64,000 bases of DNA, from the NCBI RefSeq assembly GCF_016545825.1, contig NC_052619.1, positions 35,999,803 to 36,063,802 of the forward strand, written 5' to 3'. The translations under genes were made by a program, and so were the position numbers. Origin of the DNA: Eucalyptus grandis. Its lineage: Eukaryota; Streptophyta; Magnoliopsida; Myrtales; Myrtaceae. The notes beneath the pieces were generated by a model that did not search any database, was not told the DNA's origin, and was given only the letters and a program-made list of their open reading frames with translations. The first letter of the stretch is position 1; each line of letters starts with the position of its first letter. Positions 36,066-46,405 of the stretch are shown one piece after another.

Positions 36066-37114
36066 AAATTTTTTAATAAGGACCAAGAGTAATGTGATTA
36101 GCCTACTTCTTATGTCTGTGTTTTTATTAAAATGCACGAAAATACTTTGGAAATACATGTATAAGCGTTTTTACTTCTGCTGCGATTAGACTTTGATCAT
36201 AATTTACTTATGCATGTATTCTTATTTATCGAACAAACACCTCTAACACCCACTCAATTGCCGGAAGAAACCAAAAACAAAGAAAAGAAGATGTGAGGTT
36301 GCAGCTTGTGAATGGAGAAGAAACTTGAATGTATAAATGCATGGCAACAAAGCAGGATTGATCGGATTGGATCATATAGTCTTTCATCTTGTCCACAGAT
36401 ACCCCAGGAAAATAATAAAAAGAAGTCAGCCTTTCAGCTTTAGGAAAAATGGCAAAACATGTGCAGCAAGGTCGAATTGGAGCACTTACAACATGATATT
36501 CTACAGGCCTTGCAAACTTTATTCATGGCCCACTTTAGAATTGACATTCTGAAAATGCTCAAACCCGAAAGTTGAGTAGGAGTTGTATTGGGCTAATAGC
36601 CTTTGGACAGCCTTTGGTGGACTCTGAAAAATCCAGTCGCATAAACCTAAAGCACTCCAATAAATTTACCAAACGCCACTTGCATGCTCAAGACCTTTGG
36701 AGCTCAAAAACCTATTTGTAAGTCCAACCAAACACAGCCTACAAAAGCACCCATCCTGAACATGCAGAAGTCCAGCCCAAAGGCCACATCTAGAGGTCTC
36801 ACTCAATGTGGTGCCTCCGCTAACCAAACAGCAGAACGTGAAACTTTTCTCCTCAACTGCCGATTCACTCTATTAATGTTCATTAAGTTGTGACCTTAAA
36901 TGAATTAGGTTTTTGGGTGCCCTTCAAGTAAAGGGAGGCAAAGTAACTTGAAAGAGACAGTCGGAGTTACATCTCTTTTCCATTGCCATTCAAGAGTTCT
37001 TATTTGTTTCCATGCGCTTTTGAGACCTCGAAAAACGGACTCCAAAATCCCAATTAAACATTGAGGTCAACCCTATAAAGAGACATCCTAAAGGGGAAAA
37101 TAATCTTACATTTA

Positions 37115-37958
37115 AGCTCCGTTCATTTCGCAGAAAATAATTTCCAGGAAAACATTTTCCGGATTTTCCGGCGTTCATTTCATGGAAAATGAATTCCTTG
37201 AGGAAATCATTTTCCATAAAAGGAAAAAAGTATTCTCAATTAGGGAAAATGTCTTCCACTTTTGAAAAGTGGAAAACATTTTCTTCACTTGATCTATCTT
37301 ATCTCACACTTCTACAAATCCTCACTTCCTCCTCCCCATTCTTCTTCTTTTTTCTTTTTCTATTCCAATTATTTTTAATTTTCTTTTTATTTTTTAATTC
37401 AAGTTAATTTTTAATTTTAATTTTCTTTTTCTATTTCTTTTTTTCTTTTCTTTGTTTCCCAGCTTCTTCTTTCTTAGCTAGTCGTTGGCCACGGTGATGG
37501 CTGGCGGCTAGCCAGGCGAGCCTCAAGCTCGTCGGCCATGAGCTCGTGCTTGCCGATTTGGTGAGCCTTAACCTCATTGGACTCAGGCGTTGCCAGATCG
37601 GCAAGCCTTGTGCTTGTCGGCAAGCTTGAGGCTCGCCTATGGCCGGTTGCGGCCATCGCCATGGTCGGCGATCGCCAAGAAAGAAGAAGATGGAAAACAA
37701 AGAAAAGAATAAACAAAAAGAAAATTAAAATGAAAATGAAAAAAATAATTGAATAATCGATTTTAAAAATAAAAATAATTAAAAATCGATTTTAAATATA
37801 TGAAAAATCCATTTTTTAAAAATAAAATAAATAAATGAAAAAGAATATATGGAGGAAAATATTTTCCTTACTTAACAGCGAAAAATATTTTCACTTCATT
37901 TTCAGGTTTCATTCGAATATTGAAAAATAATTACATTTTCCACGAAACGAACGGAGCC
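37115..37958. mobile_element. TIR element with GC-rich core, TTA TSD
   Basis: Ends agctccgttcatttcg and, from the other strand, ggctccgttcgtttcg, each flanked by TTA (37112-37114 and 37959-37961). Subterminal regions are rich in ggaaaatg/cattttcc. The centre has a pyrimidine arm (37330-37460), a GC-rich core (37480-37680: gtcggcc, ggcgagcc, gccatggtcgg) and a purine arm (aagaaagaagaag). Copy A at 18855-18875 shows the empty site. TIRs differ from those of 17573-18773 although the layout is the same. Confidence 0.82.
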
Positions 37959-39352
37959 TTATAGTTGAGAGATTTACACAAAATCTAGTCTTTGGTCCAT
38001 TTCCTAGCAACGACCCATGTTGTTCTAGAAAAACAATCTCACATATTCATAGTTGGAAGATTCACTCAGAATCTAGTCTTTGGTCCATTTCCTAGGCTTT
38101 GATGAAAACCCATGTTGTTCTAGAAATTGCCACAGCCTTGTTTTTTTAATCAAATCCCAAATGAGTCTTGTGATAAGGAAGAGGAATTGGGTAAGAGTCA
38201 TGGACAGCTTTCGACAAGTAGCTAAACTAGAGATAGCTAACGAAAGATTAGGCGGCTTCACACCCTATACTTCCAAATCCTAAGTCCTCACTCACCAAAA
38301 CCCAGAACACTCTTTGAGCTTTGGATCCTATAGGATCTGATTTTGTCGTTATCTTTCTTTCTTTTTCTCATAAAAGGCTCACATAACCCCAGCATGGTTA
38401 GCCGAGGTGTTTAGGACTAGTCTTTCGCAACGAAAGTAGTATAGATTTGCTTCTCGAGTCTATCCTCGATCTTAAAAAATCTTGGTAAATAGCAAAGGAC
38501 GAACTTCAACTCGGATGTATCACTTTTGATATTCTTACTCTCATTGTGTTGCGCCAAGGGTGACAGCTGCTTAGTGGACAATGGTGTGCGACTTAATCTA
38601 CAACCTTAAATTGAACATTCTCCTACAAGTGACTTATACATTGCTAACATTAGACACATTTTCAAGTGATTGAAAAATAAAAGGAACACGCAATGCATAC
38701 AAAAAAAAAAAGGTACAATGTTTAATTAAGAAAAGAATAGCGTGATTTGAATTATTCTAGAATGTAAATTATATTTTTGTTAAATGACCAAGATTCAATC
38801 TAAATATAGGATTGAACAAAAGACTTATGGGATTACATGAGTCTTTGTTGCCTCTGTTTTGTCCATTAATCTATAAAATATGTCATTATTCTTCTTATAT
38901 GAAGCAGAATTTCTTGTGAAGCTGGTAATGGAAAATGAATAGAATTGTGTTGGTGTGTTTGCTTAAGTGAAATTTTTTCCCGTAAGTTTAATTTTCTACA
39001 CTTTCGCGTGTTTGGGTCTATTAAAAATAACTAGTCATCGGAAAAACCATTTACGACTAAAGAGAATATGCATGGTTAATAATACTTAGAAAAATTGAAT
39101 TTCCTATCTTGAAGAAGGAAACTCCTTTTTTTTTGAAAAATAATTTTTTTGGAAAGTATTTTTCTTTATCATGAAGTTTTCTTCTAAATGAATAAACTTT
39201 GTAGTATCAACGTAAATACACTGCATCATCGAGAGATAACGCATTGCGTTTAATTATGTATTCTAGCAATTATCAAATAAGCAATGAAAACGCCAATGGC
39301 AATTGATTATCGACCTGATCAATGCAAAACCTTCCTCTATAATTTTGTCTGT

Positions 39353-39353
<1 letters not shown>

Positions 39354-39411
<58 letters not shown>

Positions 39412-39428
39412 TGTATGTATGTATGTAT
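39354..39428. repeat. (TA)n(TATG)n microsatellite
   Basis: About 14 TA units followed by about 11 tatg units, absent from the matching part of copy A near 20660. Confidence 0.9.
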
Positions 39429-41575
39429 ACACATTCTTTTATTATCTAACATATGTTGATACAATGCCATGTAATAGAGTAATGATGACAAAATCCAGTG
39501 GAAGACTAGTCAGTCGTTAATTAGCGCCACACCCCTAACCATGTAAATATTTATTTAACAAAAACACTAAAAATAATGCTCTTATTTTTCCTTAATATTG
39601 GGAAACTTCCACTTGTAAAGATTAGAAAGGAATCACTAGTTTTGGGACAACCTAGGAACCGAGAATTGGACTAAGCAAGGTCAGTTCGCTGTGGATTTGG
39701 CTCAGACTGAGTGGGCTGGTTCTTGATTCCATAATTTGAGAATTCACCCTACCTGGTCTGGTTCTAGGTTCTAGAGTAAGAACTGATCGACCTTAGACCG
39801 ATCATCTCTAGTCGCATCTAAATTGCTAAACTACGTTGATTTAGGTAAAACATTGAATATTATGACAAGCAATAACAATTTTGCAAATACTTTGGACTTT
39901 GCAAAGTTAAAAGTAAATAAGATAACAAGGTGAAGATAGGTGTATGCTTTTTGCGACGTTGTCAAAATTGGTTTTTGGGCATGACATTACAATTGATATA
40001 TCCTTAATGGCAGTGGACGTGATAAAAGGAAAAAAATAAAAATAAAATATAGAATAGATAACGATCACTTTCCTTCCGTTTTGATTAGTCTTACTCTGGT
40101 TTCCTCCCAGCCAATTAAATTGCTACCTAACATACTCTTCAGCCAAAGGGCCTGCTCGGTGAATATGAGGCAGTGGTCAAATGAATTAGCAATATTTCAG
40201 GAAAATTTCACAATTGGATAAAAAGCAAATAAAATAAGGATGGTCCAGACTTTTATATTTGTTGAGCAGGTGAGATCTGCTGCATTTCAATCCGATATTA
40301 AAGATTACAAGGACGTTGCGTTCAGTGGAGACCATAGCCTGACCCTTTTTCACGGGTGAGTCTATGGTTCCTCCCGGGCACCGTGCTGTCTTCACAGACC
40401 TTCACTATCGGATCAAAAGGCAAAAAATCACTATCTTCTAGGGGGAGTTTGGTACATTTCAATTCAGCAGTGAACGAATGTAAGAGCATCGGGTCCCGTG
40501 AAAGCTAAAGCCTAGCCCCTCTTCTACTATAATTGATGGGGAAAACGAAAGCGGACAATAGTGCTAGGAAAACGTGACACGCGTGAAGAGTTTATTTCTC
40601 TTTATTTCCTTTCGACTCTCAATTATAGAACAAGATAAGAAGTGGGTCCAAAAGGAGACTCTTGTCGGCACTTCCGTTCTTTCTTTCTGGCGTCCAGAAG
40701 AACGATACGTGCAAGAGAACCTAAGCACAGTTCCTCCTCCTCGCATTGCTGTCTCATGCCTTATCATTCGTCCAAGAGGTGTTCATTTGGGAAATGTGTA
40801 AGGATTTGAGCAACACCGAGTTTAAATTCCTTCTGATTCTTAACTAAGTTTACCTTGGTTAGCATTCGCTCAACTTTCATTTCCTCTGCATTTTAATCTA
40901 TTGTAGGGCACACCCACCATGAACAAGCAACTCCATAGTCTCATGTTCAGTTTTTCATGAATGAAATCTGCAGCTATACCTGAACGAGAGATTGGAAACT
41001 CGAGCCTTTATGATTCAATATAATCTACCCAGCCGAGTAATTTACTCCAGTGTTTTGGTTAATCTTCGCGAGTTGAGCTCGAAATCAAATCAATGTCAAA
41101 GCCAATTCACCGTCTTGGCTGTACTCACTCACACCCTTTTAATTGCCAGAAGAAAGCAAAAGCAAAGAAATGAAGATGCGAGGTTTGCTGCTAGTGAATG
41201 GAGAAGAAACTTGAACGTAGAAACGCGTGGAAACAAAGCAGGATCAATCGGATTGGATCATATATTCTTTCATCTCGTCCACAGACGCCCCAGAAAATAT
41301 AAAAGAAAAGGAAGTCAGCCTTTCAGCTTCGAGATATATTGGTAAAACATGTGCAGCAAGGTTGAATTGCAGCACTAACAACATGCTATTCTACAGGCCT
41401 TGCAAACTTTATTCATAGACCCTCTCATAGTCTCATCGATTTATCAGCTCACCTTCCTCGCCCCGAAAAACATCCAACCATACTTCCCGAATAACAAAAA
41501 TCCCACCATTCTACCGAGAAATCAAATTGAGAAAGAAATGGGGAAGCCGTCCGTAAAATCTTCATGTGAACCCGC

Positions 41576-43621
41576 CTAGTACCTGTAGTGAGGAGGCTTG
41601 TAGGGACCCTCGACGGGGACGCTAATGTAGTCGGCTTGCTCCTTGCTGAGCTTGGTGAGCTTAGCACCGAGCTTGCCGAGGTGAAGAGCAGCCACCTTCT
41701 CATCCAGGTGCTTGGGCAAGACATAGACCTCCTTCTTATACTTGCCAGAGGACTTCTCCTTCCACAGCTCAAGCTGGGCAATCACCTGGTTCGTGAAGGA
41801 GCAGGACATGACGAAGCTAGGGTGGCCGGTGGCACAACCCAAGTTCATGAGGCGTCCCTCCGCCAAGACGATGATGCCTGACTTGGTGTCGGGGAAGACC
41901 CACCTGTCGGTTTGGGGCTTGATGGTGATGCGCTTCACACCGGGGAAGTTCTCCAGGCCGTGCATGTCAATCTCGTTATCAAAGTGACCGATGTTGCAGA
42001 CGATGGCATTGTTCTTCATCTTCTTCATGTCGTGGACCATGATGATGTCCTTGTTGCCAGTGGTGGTGACAAAGATGTCAGCCTCAGAGACAACATCCTG
42101 GAGGGGTAGGACCTGGAGGCCTTCCATGAGAGCTTGGAGAGCACAGATGGGATCGATCTCAGTCACAATGACGCGAGCACCAGCCTGCTTGAGGGCAGCA
42201 GCGCAGCCCTTGCCCACATCTCCGTATCCACAGACCACAGCAACTTTTCCAGCGATCATGACATCGGTGGCCCTCATCAGACCGTCAGGGAGAGAGTGGC
42301 GGCAGCCATACAAGTTATCAAACTGTTTCAAGCAAGAACATTAGCTCAATGATTAGTCTTTGACAAACAAGAAGTTAAGTATATAGAGCTGCTCATCACT
42401 CTACTCAGACATCACTGGAATGATTAAATTCGTCATAGCAAGTATAACAAAGTTCACATGTCGCCGTAGTGAGAAATTATAGATGTCCGAACAGGTTACA
42501 AGAATCTCTAAACAGGCATTCATGCCAATAAACTGTGACAGTAAGATAAGTCCCAGATCTTATTCAGCACCCAGGACAAGAAAGAAGATCGCGGGTCTCT
42601 AAGCACGATGCACAACTTCTATTGCAGTGACAACTAAGCATTCATTACTGGTGAGTAACTTTACATGCATCTACTCTTACCAATAGATTGAAGATGCATC
42701 CTCTCATATCACACCGACGTTTTGTCAAACAGGCTCTACTTTACTTTTTATCAAGCGAAAATGTACAGATCCAGCACAAACAAAATATTCAAGAACTGGA
42801 ACGAATCAATCTCACGAAGTAGTACCCAGAAGAGTATAGATCTACTAGATCTGAACCCACACAACCAAAAAGTACAAACAGAAACGGCAGAAGAAAGAGA
42901 GAACTGTTACCTTGCTCTTGGTGACAGAGTCATTGACGTTGATGGCAGGGAACAAGAGAGTCCCGTTGGCCTGCATCTGGTACAACCTCTTGACGCCAGT
43001 GGTGGTCTCCTCCGAGACGCCGACGAGCCTGTCCTTCATCTTGTGGTACCTCTGCGGGTCGGTCTTCAGGCCGTCCCTGATGATGGTGAGCACGAGCTGG
43101 AACTCGGCGTTGTCGGTGGAGGCCGGGTCGGGGAGCTTGCCGGTCTTGGCGAAGATCTCCTCGGCCTTGACCCCCTCGTGGATGAGGAGGGTGGCGTCAC
43201 CGCCGTCGTCGACGATGAGGTCGGGGCCGCCGCCGGGGCCCCAGTCGAGGGCGCGCTCGGTGCACCACCAGTACTCCTGGAGGGTCTCGCCCTTCCAGGC
43301 GAACACGGCGGCGGAGTCGCGGGCGATGGCGGCGGCGGCGTGGTCCTGGGTGGAGAAGATGTTGCAGGAGCACCAGCGGACCTCGGCGCCGAGGGCGGTG
43401 AGGGTCTCGATGAGGACGGCGGTCTGGATGGTCATGTGGAGGGAGCCGGTGATGCGGGCGCCCTTGAAGGGCTGGGAGGGGCCGAACTCCGTGCGGCAGG
43501 CCATGAGCCCCGGCATCTCCACCTCCGCCAGCTCGATCTCGAGGCGGCCGAAGTCGGCCTGGGACATGTCCTTCACCTTGTACTCCCGGCCGCCGGTGGT
43601 CTTCTCCACGGACAACGCCAT
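41576..43621 (-). CDS. SAHH: S-adenosylhomocysteine hydrolase
   Basis: Cytosolic/nuclear NAD-dependent enzyme that splits S-adenosylhomocysteine into adenosine and homocysteine, relieving product inhibition of methyltransferases. Exon 1 (43621-42911, 237 codons) runs from [18 protein letters not shown] to [10 protein letters not shown]; exon 2 (42322-41576) runs from [11 protein letters not shown] to PYKPPHYRY and stop. Total 485 residues, the usual plant length. Visible motifs: the substrate-domain start [32 protein letters not shown], the plant-specific insert ([21 protein letters not shown]), the NAD-binding loop GYGDVGKG (about 269-276), and the C-terminal KPPHYRY that closes the NAD site. 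The 588-bp intron has GTAACA donor and CAG acceptor. Exon 1 is strongly GC-biased, typical of a highly expressed gene. Start chosen by full-length homology; no frame damage. The tandem duplication begins 157 bp beyond its stop. Confidence 0.97.
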
Positions 43622-43988
43622 CTTCCTCTGCTGCTCTGCTGCTTCCTTCTTCGGACAGAGATCTGAAACGCAGGAACAGCGGCGAGAGAAACAGGGGAAG
43701 AGAGAGAGAGAAGGGCTTAGGGGTGAGCGAAGGGAAGAGAGGAGGATGAGGGGTTATAAATAGCTCCCGAGGGTGGGAGGGACGGTCAGGATTCGGAGTT
43801 GGGAGTAGGTGGGGATCTGGTGAAAAATCAAGGGAGATCGTTGGCTTAGAACATTTCGGCGGGCCCCCACGTTCAATCTCACTCCTCTCGGGTGATACTT
43901 AGGATGTGCAAAAGAACCGGACGGACTACCCGAAACCAGGCGCACCCACAAATGATATAAATACTACCGTTGCTTTAGCTTTATTCAG
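43622..43988 (-). promoter_or_regulatory. SAHH 5'UTR and promoter
   Basis: On the minus strand a TATA-like stretch (ctatttataacccc) lies at 43753-43762, about 135 bp before the ATG, followed by a CT-rich leader (the + strand shows gagagagagagaag at about 43699-43712). A leader of roughly 100 nt is inferred. The SINE at 44000-44204 marks a possible upstream limit of undisturbed promoter. Confidence 0.6.
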
Positions 43989-44215
43989 GTCAATAGTATT
44001 TTTTTTTTTTTTTTCTGGTTACCAGGAACGCCGTACAGCCGGTAGGTAAATCCTGGACGACAGGTAGAGTCACAATCACCCTTGCCTGTCAAGTAAGTCG
44101 TGGGTTCCTTTCCTTCAAGGCAGACGACGTCGTGGATCGAACACTGGACCTTTTGTGAGAGGAACCAGTGCCTAACCACTTACGCCGTCACCACGGGTGG
44201 TCACGTCAATAGCAT
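43989..44215 (-). mobile_element. tRNA-derived SINE with TSD
   Basis: Element 44000-44204, about 205 bp, minus strand. It has a pol III A-box-like sequence (TAAGTGGTTAGGC, 44182-44170) and a B-box (GTTCGATCC, 44142-44134) about 40 nt apart, a tRNA-unrelated body, and a 3' poly-A (the T run at about 43999-44014). Flanks gtcaatagtat (43989-43999) and gtcaatagcat (44205-44215) match at 10 of 11 bases. About 370 bp upstream of the SAHH start codon, antisense to nothing. Confidence 0.87.
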
Positions 44216-44249
44216 ATTTCTATGCAGATCTTACCAAAAAAGGATTAAG

Positions 44250-45590
44250 TTGCTTTAGTAAATACATTCAACCAACACCAATCCTTTTACCCATTAACAT
44301 TTTAGAAGATTTCACAAAACCTTTAACACTTAGTTTTTGACTTTTCGGAAATATATTAGCCGATGAATTAGTAGTTGTTGTTCTTGTTTCTTTAGTACCT
44401 TTAGTGATTCATATACCTGTCATGTTCCTTGGATTATTTACAAGTGGTATTCAAGCTCTTATTTTTGTAACTTTAGCCGCGGCTTATATAGGTGAATCCA
44501 TGGAGGGTCATCATTGACTCATTTTCAAATTAGTCGTTTTTTAGTTTAGCCTAAGATAATGTATGTGTAACTCAAGATAATTTACTTAGGCAAGATAAAA
44601 ATAGACAAATAAGGTATATATGATCTACAGGAATATGAAAAAAGATTATGATATTTCGATTTTAGGGAATTGTAAAAAAGAAAAAAAAAGTAAAGAGATC
44701 TAAAAGATTTTTTTCCTAAAATTCATGCTTGGCCCATTTGATTTATATAATACCTACCTCCAATAAATATTTTCTATTATTGTTTTATTTAATAAAAATA
44801 ATAATTAAATAATTAAAAGAAATATATATATATATATAAAGAAAATAATTCTAAAAATATATAAAAATAAAAAATGGTATGAACTTTTCCTTTTAAATCA
44901 ATGAAATATTGATATTTCTACCTATGCTATTCAATTATTCGACCTAACGAATTCGTCCATGTAGGTTGTGTACATGTAGAATAATGATAAATAAAAGGAA
45001 GAGTAGAATTGATGCGATTCATAAAAATGAATTGGTTAATATAGGTGTGTACAAATTGGGTATATGTAATGTAATGGCTAGAATCCAACTATTGGATGTT
45101 TCAGTTTCAAAAATAAAAAAGAATTCTAGAATCTGATTTAATTTAAGATACGAATAATTGGTATACATTATGAAAGAAACCCATGTATATGTGATATTAG
45201 ATATTGCTACTTATATATGAACTAAAAATAGATATGATCTAATCTGCTCTATACTACTATGAATTATGAATTTAGATAGGGATTCCAATAGAAGTCTTTC
45301 CCTTTATTTCGTCTGTGACTGTTAATTGAATGAATAAAAAGATGAAATAAAGAAAAAGAATGAAGAATTCAACTAATGGTTCGCAACAAAGAAATGGAAG
45401 AACAAAAGTCGTATGGATTCACAAAAATCCCATCAATATGAACTAAAAAAGAGATATAAAAGTAGTTCGGATGATTCAATAATATTATTCCATTACTTGA
45501 ATTCGGAGTTGTTAGTTACTTTGTCTAGATGAATCTTAGTGATGGAATAATTAAGTTATAATTCATTGGATGAATATATCATTAGCTATT
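44250..45590 (+). other. Nuclear plastid DNA insertion (atpI end and atpI-atpH spacer)
   Basis: About 1.3 kb of plastid-type DNA. It starts inside atpI ([17 protein letters not shown]) and runs through the AT-rich spacer towards atpH. I recognise the spacer by its composition, short (AT) runs and the stretch around 45360-45560 (aactaatggttcgcaacaaa, agtagttcggatgattc). The left border lies between 44216 and 44270; the right border is where the TIR element begins near 45590. The flanks are nuclear repeats, so this is a NUPT and not plastome sequence. Confidence 0.85.
44265..44517 (+). pseudogene. atpI: atpI 3' fragment (plastid ATP synthase a)
   Basis: Encodes the last roughly 80 residues of subunit a (CF0-IV) of the plastid ATP synthase: [46 protein letters not shown] and the exact usual C-terminus [13 protein letters not shown]. 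An in-frame TGA at 44338-44340 sits where plastid genes have an arginine codon (FRLF), as expected for C-to-T change at a methylated CpG after transfer to the nucleus. The 5' two-thirds are absent. Non-functional. Confidence 0.92.
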
Positions 45591-45599
45591 TTTTTTTTG

Positions 45600-46096
45600 G
45601 AACAAATTTACTCCAAACTTTTTTTGTGACATGAAAAACCCCAAATTTTACAAACCGTGACACATTTACCCCACCAAGGGTATTTTTGTCTTATTTTTCC
45701 TTTTTCGTTTTCTTTTTTCTTCTTCTTCTTCTTCTTTCTTCCCTCCGTTGGCCATGGCGGAGGGAAGCCGGAGTCGAGCAAGGGGTGCCCTCACCCGACC
45801 CAGCCGAGGGTCCCCCTTGCCTGACACCGGCGAGGGCAGCCCTTGCCTGACTCTAGCTTCCCTCTGCCATGGCCGGCGGAGGGAAGAGAGAAGAAGAAGA
45901 AAAAAAGAAAAAGAAAAATAATTTAAAAAGTAAAATACCAAAATGCCCTATAATTTAGGGTAAATGTGTTACACGGATACAAGTTCGGGGTTTTTTATGT
46001 CACAAAAAAAAGTTTGAGGTAAATGTGTCACAGTTGACAAAGTTTGTGGTTTTTTATGTCATAAAAAAAGTTTGGAGTAAATTTGTCACTTTAAGC
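45600..46096. mobile_element. TIR element with GC-rich core (third)
   Basis: Left arm aaatttactccaaacttttt with tgacatgaaaaacc is mirrored at 46050-46096 (aaaaagtttggagtaaattt). Inside lie a pyrimidine arm (45700-45750), a GC-rich core (45745-45890) that is itself partly palindromic (ggccatggcggagggaa against ttccctctgccatggcc), and a purine arm (agaagaagaagaaaaaaag). The subterminal words match the family at 55528-55934. The right terminus may extend to about 46130; the left is partly lost against the NUPT, so no TSD is claimed. Confidence 0.7.
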
Positions 46097-46099
46097 AAA

Positions 46100-46405
46100 G
46101 TTTGGAATTTTTGGTGGTATTTTCCCTTAATTATTCAATCTGGTCAGTAAATTTTGGTTTAATGTGTAAGTCATTCATGAATTTTTAATTTATTCAATAT
46201 AATTCTTGGACTTTGGTCCAATGTTCAAGTAACTATATTGAATATTTATTGATAGTTCAAAGATTACATTGAACATATTAAAATTCTAAAAACGATTGTA
46301 TATTAAGCTAAAATCCAAAGATCACATTACATTGATTAAAAATTCAGGGACGATATTATACATTAAATCAAAGTTCATGGATTATTTGTGCTATTATCCT
46401 TAAAA
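46100..46405. repeat. Degenerate MITE, relative of 22376-22914
   Basis: Right end, read on the other strand, is ggataatagcacaaataatc, the same terminus as the MITE at 22376; the left half (ttaatgtgtaagtcattcat) is a weaker mirror of it. TSD not resolved. Confidence 0.55.

Larger units (their letters stand above)
23867..36250. mobile_element. Solo LTR-like element, TG...TA ends, ACACC TSD
   Basis: Starts TGTTAGTTATATG at 23872 and ends ACACCTCTA at 36245, flanked by ACACC (23867-23871 and 36246-36250). Removing it gives a flank the same length as the empty site in copy B (ctcactcacaccc...aattgcc), which fixes the borders. Without the MULE at 25080-35164 it is about 2.28 kb, with no second LTR, primer site or coding capacity seen, so a solo LTR is the best reading. 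TG...TA is a known non-canonical LTR motif. It has two internal tandem-repeat zones. Confidence 0.7.
13258..36540. repeat. Tandem duplication, copy A (TE-inflated)
   Basis: Copy A is split by insertions into blocks that align in order with copy B: 13258-13734 with 36541-37072; 18831-21057 with 37075-39800; 22171-22375 and 22924-23871 with 39800-41130; 36246-36540 with about 41126-41419. Examples of shared text are catattcatagttggaag, caaataagcaatgaaaacgcc and gttttatcc-type flanks around 23050/40200. The duplicated unit is non-coding as far as I can see. The insertions are Harbinger 1, the LINE, a MITE and the large nested LTR/MULE block. Confidence 0.85.
36541..41419. repeat. Tandem duplication, copy B
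   Basis: Head-to-tail partner of copy A, abutting it near 36540 (the A end tttattcatggcccac runs into gacattctgaaaatgctc, the B start) and ending at tttattcata about 157 bp past the SAHH stop codon. Apart from the TIR element at 37115-37958 and a microsatellite it is uninterrupted, and it lacks the insertions found in copy A. No coding region recognised. Confidence 0.83.

Noticed and set aside
36243..36248. CTAACA as the 3' end of the outer solo LTR, giving perfect TGTTAG...CTAACA symmetry
   Set aside because: With this end no 5-bp TSD exists and the flank would be longer than the empty site in copy B; the CTCTA end satisfies both.
42722..43763. Two long + strand frames (314 and 283 codons) over SAHH exon 1
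   Set aside because: They are antisense shadows of the GC-rich SAHH exon and match no family.
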